Positions 58,508-64,000 of a stretch of 64,000 nt of DNA are shown here, piece after piece (position 1 is the first letter of the stretch; every line of letters begins with the position of its first letter). A model generated the notes under the pieces. The model ran no database searches, was not told where the DNA came from, and saw only the letters and a program-made list of their open reading frames with translations. Source of the stretch: Bacillus chungangensis (lineage in GTDB: Bacteria > Bacillota > Bacilli > Bacillales > Bacillaceae_C); contig NZ_JAUSTT010000012.1 of assembly GCF_030812995.1 (NCBI RefSeq), positions 62,001 to 126,000 on the forward strand, in the 5' to 3' direction. A program made the position numbers and the translations under genes.

Positions 58508-58587
58508 ATACGATAACAAAAAAATTTAAGAAGTTGAAATGATGCTGAACAGGAATCATTTACTTCTTGGCTAACGGAGGGCTTGAA

Positions 58588-59619
58588 GTGAAAGTTGGAA
58601 TTGTCGGGGCAACAGGCTATGGTGGTGCAGAATTAGTACGGGTTTTACATGCACATCCAGAAGTTTCTAATCTTATTGTTTATTCATCCTCTAAGCAAGG
58701 AAGCTCCTTATCAGAAACATATCCGCATGTCAGTCATCTTCCTTATAGATTGGAGGAAATTGATCCTGTTGCGATGAATGAAGCAAATGATATTGTTTTT
58801 CTTGCAGCGCCAACTGGGGTTTCTAGTCAACTTGCACCAGCGTTATTAGCAGCAGGCTGTACTGTGATTGATCTTGCCGGCGATTTTCGGCTTCAAGATG
58901 TAGAAGATTATGAAAAATGGTATCGGAAAACGCCTGCACCTGAAGAGTGGATAATGAGAGCGGTCTATGGACTGCCTGAGACAAATAAGGAGCAAATTAA
59001 AACTGCACAGTTTATTGCGAATCCGGGCTGTTATCCTACTGCTTCGATACTAGCATTAGCACCTTTGGCAAAAGCAGGACTCATTCAGGCAGAATCGGTC
59101 ATTATCGATGCAAAGTCAGGAGTATCAGGTGCTGGGCGTTCCGCATCACTTGGAACGATCTACAGTGAACTAAATGAAAATTTGAAAATCTATAAGGTGA
59201 ATGAGCATCAACATATTCCAGAAATTGAACAGCATCTATCATTGCTAGGCTATGCATCTCCCATCACGTTTCAAACGCATCTCGTTCCAATGACACGAGG
59301 TATCATGGCAACAATTTATGTGAATCTTAAGCAGGAAATGACTGAACAGCAAGTAAGAGACCTCTATCATACGTTTTATGCAGATGCGGCTTTTGTGAGA
59401 TTAAGAGAAAAAGGCCAGTATCCTGCAACGAAAGAAGTACTTGGTTCTAATTATTGTGATATTGGCTTTTCTCTTGACGAAAGAACAGGCAGGCTCACCA
59501 TCATATCAGTGATTGACAATGTTATGAAAGGTGCGGCCGGGCAAGCAGTACAAAATGCAAATATATTATTTGGATATGCGGAACAAACGGGTTTACAAAT
59601 GATCCCCGTTTATCCGTAG
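58588..59619 (+). CDS. argC: N-acetyl-gamma-glutamyl-phosphate reductase
   Basis: A 343-residue NADPH enzyme reducing N-acetylglutamyl phosphate to the semialdehyde, third step of arginine synthesis. Motifs: VGIVGATGYGGAELVRVLHAHPEV (NADP site, residues 3–26), LAGDFRL, FIANPGCYPTASILALAPL with the catalytic Cys (about 148), and DAKSGVSGAGRSAS. GTG at 58588 follows CGGAGGG by eight bases; the frame is open upstream to 58567 but that contains the RBS. First gene of argCJBD. Assignment is firm. Confidence 0.95.
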   Translation: MKVGIVGATGYGGAELVRVLHAHPEVSNLIVYSSSKQGSSLSETYPHVSHLPYRLEEIDPVAMNEANDIVFLAAPTGVSSQLAPALLAAGCTVIDLAGDFRLQDVEDYEKWYRKTPAPEEWIMRAVYGLPETNKEQIKTAQFIANPGCYPTASILALAPLAKAGLIQAESVIIDAKSGVSGAGRSASLGTIYSELNENLKIYKVNEHQHIPEIEQHLSLLGYASPITFQTHLVPMTRGIMATIYVNLKQEMTEQQVRDLYHTFYADAAFVRLREKGQYPATKEVLGSNYCDIGFSLDERTGRLTIISVIDNVMKGAAGQAVQNANILFGYAEQTGLQMIPVYP

Positions 59620-59641
59620 GAAAGAAATGGGAGGAATTTTT

Positions 59642-60871
59642 ATGCAGGGAATAAAGAAAGCAGTGTTAACGAAGATGGAAAATGGACATATCGCAGCTCC
59701 TAAAGGCTTTTCTGCTGCAGGGATCCATACAAAAGTAAAGCGCAAACGCAACGATTTGGGTGTCATCGTATGTAGTGTACCAGCGTCTGCTGCTGCGGTT
59801 TTCACCTTAAATGAGATCCAGGCCGCACCGCTTACGGTGACGAAAGCAAGTTTAGCCGAAGCTGGAAAGCTTCAGGCTGTTGTCGTAAATAGCGGCAACG
59901 CAAATGCTTGTTCTGGAAAAAAAGGCTTGGAAGATGCTTATCTCATGAGAGATTCTCTCGCTGCCTCCTTATCCATCCCGAAAGCATATACAGCAGTTGC
60001 TTCGACCGGGGTAATCGGAGAAGAAATGCCGATGGATAAAATCCTTCCTGGTATTCATATGCTGCATCCGAAAACCGATGACGAAAGTGCGGCTGCTTTT
60101 GGTGAAGCGATATTAACAACGGACACAATCCCGAAGTCAACATGTTATTCAGCGATGATTGACGGCAAGAAGGTTACAATGGCTGGAGCTGCAAAAGGCT
60201 CAGGCATGATAGCACCAAATATGGCAACAATGCTTGCCTTTCTGACGACGGATGCAAACATTTCAACAGTGCATTTACAAGCTGCATTAAAAGAGGCGAC
60301 GGATCAAACTTTCAACCGTATTACCGTTGATGGTGATACATCCACAAATGATATGGTGCTTGTAATGGCGAGTGGTCTAGCGGAAAATGAAGCGTTATCG
60401 CCAACTCATAAAGACTGGAACATATTCATGAGGCTTTTACAGCAATCGTGCGAAGATTTAGCTAAATTAATTGCTCGTGATGGAGAAGGCGCAACGAAAT
60501 TGATTGAAATTACTGTTCAAGGGGCATTAAACGATCAAGAAGCAGATAACATTGCAAAAACAGTTGTCAGTTCTCCTCTTGTTAAAACGATGGTATTTGG
60601 TGCAGATCCGAATTGGGGGAGAGTAATGATGGCCATCGGCAAAAGCGGCGCAAAAATTGATCCAAACAATATTGATATTCAGATTGGACCATACCCGCTA
60701 TTGAAGGGCTCACAGCCACTCTCATTTTCAGAGAAAACGCTGCAGACCTACTTAGAAGCCGATACGATTCAAATAACGATTAATGTCAACATTGGCAAAG
60801 GAACAGGAAAAGCATGGGGATGTGACCTTACTTATGATTATGTCCGTATTAATGCGAGCTATCGGACGTAA
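59642..60871 (+). CDS. argJ: Bifunctional ornithine acetyltransferase / N-acetylglutamate synthase
   Basis: A 409-residue enzyme that recycles the acetyl group from N-acetylornithine to glutamate and may also make N-acetylglutamate from acetyl-CoA. The precursor cleaves itself before the nucleophilic Thr in IAPNMATMLAFLTTDA (about residue 193). Other conserved stretches: VVNSGNANACSGKKGLEDA, ASTGVIGEEMPMDKI, FNRITVDGDTSTNDMVLVMASG and KIDPNNIDIQIG. ATG at 59642 is six bases after GGGAGGAA; the ATG at 59627 would include the RBS. It follows argC by 22 bases. Confidence 0.95.
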   Translation: MQGIKKAVLTKMENGHIAAPKGFSAAGIHTKVKRKRNDLGVIVCSVPASAAAVFTLNEIQAAPLTVTKASLAEAGKLQAVVVNSGNANACSGKKGLEDAYLMRDSLAASLSIPKAYTAVASTGVIGEEMPMDKILPGIHMLHPKTDDESAAAFGEAILTTDTIPKSTCYSAMIDGKKVTMAGAAKGSGMIAPNMATMLAFLTTDANISTVHLQAALKEATDQTFNRITVDGDTSTNDMVLVMASGLAENEALSPTHKDWNIFMRLLQQSCEDLAKLIARDGEGATKLIEITVQGALNDQEADNIAKTVVSSPLVKTMVFGADPNWGRVMMAIGKSGAKIDPNNIDIQIGPYPLLKGSQPLSFSEKTLQTYLEADTIQITINVNIGKGTGKAWGCDLTYDYVRINASYRT

Positions 60872-60904
60872 GAAGCGATCAAATTAAAGCAAAGAGGTGT
60901 AAAA

Positions 60905-61687
60905 ATGATGGAAGAACTGATTGTGATTAAATGTGGAGGGAGCACAGTTGAATCACTTTCTGACGATTTTTTTAAAGGAATCAAAGCTTTACAGCAGCAA
61001 GGAAAAAAACCAGTTATTGTGCATGGCGGCGGCCCGCGTATTAAAAAGATGCTAACTGCGCTGCACATTCAATCAGAGATGGTGAATGGATTAAGAAAAA
61101 CGACACCAGAAGTCATGACAGTTGTGGAAATGGTTTTATCAGGTAATGTGAATAAAGAGCTTGTTCGGAAATTACAAAAACATGGTGTCTATGCATTTGG
61201 TGTGACAGGCTGTGATGGTTTGCTCCTCCAAGCAAAAGCAAAGGATTTGCCGGCGCTAGGATTAGTTGGCGAGATTGTAAAAGTAAACGACACCTTTCTT
61301 CATAACATGATTGATCTTGGTGCAGTACCTGTTATTTCTCCGATTGCTGCTGGAATGGATGGGGAGGATTGCTACAATATTAATGCAGATACTGCTGCGA
61401 GCGCTATTGCCAATGCGCTTGAAGCAAAGCAAATTCTCTTTGTAACGGATGTTCCAGGCATATTAAAAGACAATCAATTATTGTCAGAAGTGACGCCGAA
61501 GGAGCTGGTAAACTTCATTCATGATGGCACGATTACGGGTGGGATGATTCCTAAAGTGCATGCGGCAATGGAAAGTCTTCAGGGAGAGGCAGAGGAGATT
61601 ATGATTGTGAGCGGTCATGCAAATATTGTTGGTGATGGCCACATTATTGGAACAAAAATAAGAAATACAGTGGGGGTTATTCAATAA
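60905..61687 (+). CDS. argB: Acetylglutamate kinase
   Basis: A 260-residue amino-acid-kinase-family enzyme phosphorylating N-acetylglutamate, the second step of arginine synthesis. Motifs: [12 protein letters not shown] (phosphate loop with catalytic Lys), [44 protein letters not shown] (about 157–172) and [22 protein letters not shown] with the second catalytic Lys. The N-terminus lacks the helix of arginine-inhibited forms, so feedback by arginine is less likely, as in other Bacillus ArgB. It starts 33 bases after argJ with AAGAGGTG. Confidence 0.95.
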   Translation: MMEELIVIKCGGSTVESLSDDFFKGIKALQQQGKKPVIVHGGGPRIKKMLTALHIQSEMVNGLRKTTPEVMTVVEMVLSGNVNKELVRKLQKHGVYAFGVTGCDGLLLQAKAKDLPALGLVGEIVKVNDTFLHNMIDLGAVPVISPIAAGMDGEDCYNINADTAASAIANALEAKQILFVTDVPGILKDNQLLSEVTPKELVNFIHDGTITGGMIPKVHAAMESLQGEAEEIMIVSGHANIVGDGHIIGTKIRNTVGVIQ

Positions 61688-61688
61688 T

Positions 61689-62855
61689 ATGAGTCATTTA
61701 TTTCCAACTTATACCCGTTGGGATGTTGAAATAGAGCATGCCAATGGTACAAACGTAATTGATAAAAATGGCAAAACTTATTTAGATTTCGTTGCTGGGA
61801 TAGCTGTCTGTAACTTAGGGCATTGTCATGAGGCGGTTTTAGCAGCAGTGCTGAAACAATTTGAGAAAGTGTGGCATGTATCCAACTTATTTGAAAACTC
61901 CCTGCAAGAAGAGGTGGCAGCGAAGCTTGTAAACCATTCGTGCGGCGAAGCTGTTTTCTTTTGCAATAGTGGAGCCGAAGCAAATGAAGCAGCGATAAAA
62001 TTAGCAAGAAAATATACAAATAAATCGAAAATCATTACTTTTCAGCAATCATTTCATGGGCGAACATTAGGAACAATGGCGGCAACTGGACAGGAAAAAG
62101 TGAAGCAAGGATTTGGACCAATGCTCGAAACATTTGTACACATCCCGTACAATGATGTGGAAACATTAAAGCAGACAATCGATCATGAAACTGCGGCAGT
62201 CATGTTGGAAGTGATCCAAGGAGAAGGCGGTGTCCATCTTGGAAATCGCGCTTTCATCCAAGCAGCAGCGGCACTTTGCAAACAATACGAAGCGTTGCTT
62301 ATTATCGACGAGGTGCAAACAGGAATTGGGCGAACAGGAAAGCCGTTTGCTTATCAACATTTCGACATTTCTCCCGATATCATTACAGTTGCAAAAGGAC
62401 TTGGAAATGGTTTTCCAGTAGGTGCGATGATTGGGAAAAAAGTGCTGGCAACCGCATTTCAAGCAGGAAGCCATGGTTCAACATTTGGAGGCAATCCGCT
62501 GGCAATGGCTGCAGCAAATGCAACATTGGAGATTATCTTTGATAAGGCTTTTCTTGCAGAAGTAGAAGAAAAAGGGGCATATTTTTCTGCTCAATTACAA
62601 GATATATGCGCTGAAATAAATGGATTTCAAGCTATTCGCGGCAAGGGATTGCTTATTGGAGCGGCATTCGACTTTGAAACAACATCTATCATTCAAACAT
62701 TAAGAGAAAATGGCTTGCTTATCTTAAATGCAGGGCCTCATGTTATTCGGTTTTTGCCCCCGCTGACTGTATCGAAAGCAGAAATAGATGCAGCAGTTCA
62801 AATTGTGAAAAAAGTATTAGAAAAAACAGGATCTTGTATGAAGATGCATATTTAA
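61689..62855 (+). CDS. argD: Acetylornithine aminotransferase
   Basis: A 388-residue class III aminotransferase using PLP to convert N-acetylglutamate semialdehyde and glutamate to N-acetylornithine and 2-oxoglutarate. Motifs: [39 protein letters not shown] (phosphate loop), [42 protein letters not shown] (Asp with PLP nitrogen, about 205), [14 protein letters not shown] with the PLP Lys (about 237) and [14 protein letters not shown]. It begins one base after argB. A new promoter and arginine-box-like site separate it from carA. Confidence 0.95.
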   Translation: MSHLFPTYTRWDVEIEHANGTNVIDKNGKTYLDFVAGIAVCNLGHCHEAVLAAVLKQFEKVWHVSNLFENSLQEEVAAKLVNHSCGEAVFFCNSGAEANEAAIKLARKYTNKSKIITFQQSFHGRTLGTMAATGQEKVKQGFGPMLETFVHIPYNDVETLKQTIDHETAAVMLEVIQGEGGVHLGNRAFIQAAAALCKQYEALLIIDEVQTGIGRTGKPFAYQHFDISPDIITVAKGLGNGFPVGAMIGKKVLATAFQAGSHGSTFGGNPLAMAAANATLEIIFDKAFLAEVEEKGAYFSAQLQDICAEINGFQAIRGKGLLIGAAFDFETTSIIQTLRENGLLILNAGPHVIRFLPPLTVSKAEIDAAVQIVKKVLEKTGSCMKMHI

Positions 62856-62903
62856 GAATAGTAATTGTTTTGATGAAGCTTAAAATAATGATATTTATCG
62901 TAT

Positions 62904-62947
62904 TTTACATTCATTTTTTTTATGTTATAATGCATAAAAATACTTAG
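62904..62947 (+). promoter_or_regulatory. Internal promoter and ArgR box before carA
   Basis: TTTACA (62904–62909), 16 bases and TATAAT (62926–62931) form a promoter. ATGCATAAAAATAC (62930–62943) overlaps the expected start point and fits the Bacillus ARG-box pattern (ATGAATAAAAATKCAA type), so arginine repression of carA is likely. Confidence 0.55.
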
Positions 62948-62985
62948 TTGTAAATAAATATACCCTATGTAGGGAGATGACAAAC

Positions 62986-64000
62986 ATGCAGGGGCATCTG
63001 AAATTAGCTAATGGAGAAGTATTTAGCGGCAAATGGTGTGGCAAGCCAAAAAATATCATTGGAGAACTCGTATTTTTTACTGAGATGACAAGATTTCAAG
63101 AAGTATTAACGGATCCATTATTAAGTGGAAAAATCGTTGTTTTGACTCATCCAGAGATCGGAATTTGTGGAATAGATGAAGAAAGCTTTGAAAAGAGTAC
63201 GATTTATGCAGCTGGTGTTATTGTTCAGCGTATTTCAACACAATCATTTCATCATGAAATAAAAAGGACGTTCACAGATTTTTTGGCAAAGCATCATGTG
63301 CCACTTCTTACTAATGTTGATACTCGTGCAATCGTAAAAAAAATTCGCAAGTTAGGAGAAATGGCGGCTATTCTTTCAATGGAACATGAAACTGTACAAT
63401 TGGAAAATAACCAAAATCAAGCTGTTGAAAAACTTCTCACTCAGAAACCAGTTTCTTTTTATAACGGAAAAAAACAATTTGTACTCATTAACTTTGGTTA
63501 TCATGACGCTTTGCTTGCAGCTTTTAAACAATACGATTGTCAAGTGGCAGTTGTTCCGCATTTTACATCATTTGCTGAAATTCAAAGCTACCTTCCAGAC
63601 GGCATTATTTTATCAGGAGGGCCTGGTCATCCAGAGGCATATGCGAAATTTTATCCACAATTGAAAAAGTTGGCGACAACGTATCCTACGATTGGATTCG
63701 GCCTAGGGCATCAAATAATAGCGCTCTTTTTCGGAGCAAAGCTTGAAAAACTTGCTTGTGGGCATCGTAGTTTTCAGCAACCAGTACTGGATACAACGAC
63801 AAACAAAGTGTACTTTACAAGGCAAAATCATCAATTTTTTATCTCGGAAAAAAGTATCGAAAATAGTGATTTTCATGTTACTGTTCGCCATGTACAAGAT
63901 GGGACAATTGAAGGTTTGCATCATAAGCATTATCCCATTAGCACGTATCAATTTCATCTTGATTGCTATAAAGCAACAAATGAATGGATGCTGCAGCCTT
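62986..64000 (+). CDS. carA: Carbamoyl-phosphate synthase small subunit paralogue, GATase cysteine lost; 3' end outside window
   Basis: The frame is open from ATG at 62986 (RBS AGGGAG) to the window end, 338 codons. It has the CarA N-terminal domain (GEVFSGKWCGKPKN, MTRFQEVLTDPLLSGKIVVLTHPEIG, LLTNVDTRAIVKKIRKLGEM) and a class I amidotransferase domain (GIILSGGPGHPE). The nucleophile motif GICLGHQ of CarA is GFGLGHQ here: Cys is Gly239 (codon GGC). The triad His is kept (His324) but the following Pro-Glu is Leu-Asp (Asp326). Glutamine hydrolysis therefore looks lost, while CarB contact could remain. Position after argD is that of the arginine-specific enzyme of B. subtilis (argCJBD-carAB-argF). 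Confidence 0.88.
   Translation, partial: MQGHLKLANGEVFSGKWCGKPKNIIGELVFFTEMTRFQEVLTDPLLSGKIVVLTHPEIGICGIDEESFEKSTIYAAGVIVQRISTQSFHHEIKRTFTDFLAKHHVPLLTNVDTRAIVKKIRKLGEMAAILSMEHETVQLENNQNQAVEKLLTQKPVSFYNGKKQFVLINFGYHDALLAAFKQYDCQVAVVPHFTSFAEIQSYLPDGIILSGGPGHPEAYAKFYPQLKKLATTYPTIGFGLGHQIIALFFGAKLEKLACGHRSFQQPVLDTTTNKVYFTRQNHQFFISEKSIENSDFHVTVRHVQDGTIEGLHHKHYPISTYQFHLDCYKATNEWMLQP

Larger units (their letters stand above)
57996..58587. other. Intergenic stretch between parC and argC
   Basis: 590 bases with the parC terminator, an AT-rich argC promoter region, and otherwise no RBS-linked ORF (an open frame at 58279–58464 lacks one). Confidence 0.5.

Overview
The window is low-GC DNA from a spore-forming member of the Bacillaceae. 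Evidence: two small acid-soluble spore protein genes (alpha/beta type and Tlp), strong purine-rich ribosome binding sites with ATG/GTG/TTG starts, a gene order citB–tlp–yneP–yneR–plsY–yneT–parE–parC like that of Bacillus subtilis, and an argCJBD–carA arginine cluster. I do not assign a species. No rRNA, tRNA or CRISPR array was seen.

Layout. 1–986: 3' part of hutI (histidine degradation). 1.4–7.1 kb: a glycosyltransferase, a small membrane protein, hemY/cgoX (haem synthesis), remnants of an acetyltransferase and a nuclease gene, an IS605-like relic and a gamma-glutamylcyclotransferase-like gene. 7.6–13.0 kb: a sensor kinase, response regulator and ABC-2 exporter resembling B. subtilis LnrJKLMN (linearmycin resistance); the last permease gene is broken near its 3' end. 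13.2–20.9 kb: a dicarboxylate/amino-acid symporter, a spore protein, a 24-codon mini-gene, an RsgA paralogue, a phosphotransferase and a SNF2 helicase. 21.0–22.7 kb: a cell-wall lytic enzyme gene split by a 946-nt group II intron with no reverse transcriptase. 23.1–26.2 kb: a glycine-betaine transporter (OpuD type) and a double-GNAT protein. 27.1–34.1 kb: a 5-oxoprolinase cluster, pxpA–NRAMP transporter–pxpB–pxpC–biotin carrier–biotin carboxylase, with a convergent IclR regulator. 34.8–42.1 kb: secreted nuclease, aconitase, FbpB-like protein, Tlp, DUF2500, thioesterase. 42.1–46.0 kb: a serine beta-lactamase-like hydrolase, an IS1182-family element with a frameshifted transposase, and yneR. 46.6–58.0 kb: a Jag_N/DUF342 protein, plsY, a GH18 glycosidase, a purine/pyrimidine permease, yneT and topoisomerase IV (parE, parC). 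58.6–64.0 kb: argC, argJ, argB, argD and the start of an arginine-type carA.

The most unusual items are: (1) a modular, hairpin-rich repeat of about 50 to 342 bp present in at least seven forms, every one in + orientation, whose tail supplies the stop codon of three minus-strand genes; (2) the ORF-less group II intron, whose exact boundaries, EBS1–IBS1 pairing, 34-nt domain V and branch-point A can all be read, and whose removal restores the host protein; (3) a CarA paralogue whose glutaminase cysteine is glycine and whose catalytic glutamate is aspartate; (4) three IS200/IS605-type terminal hairpins (omega-RNA-like) with no tnpA or tnpB; (5) a structured 5' leader of unknown class before pxpA; and (6) a promoter–RBS–24-codon ORF–terminator unit.
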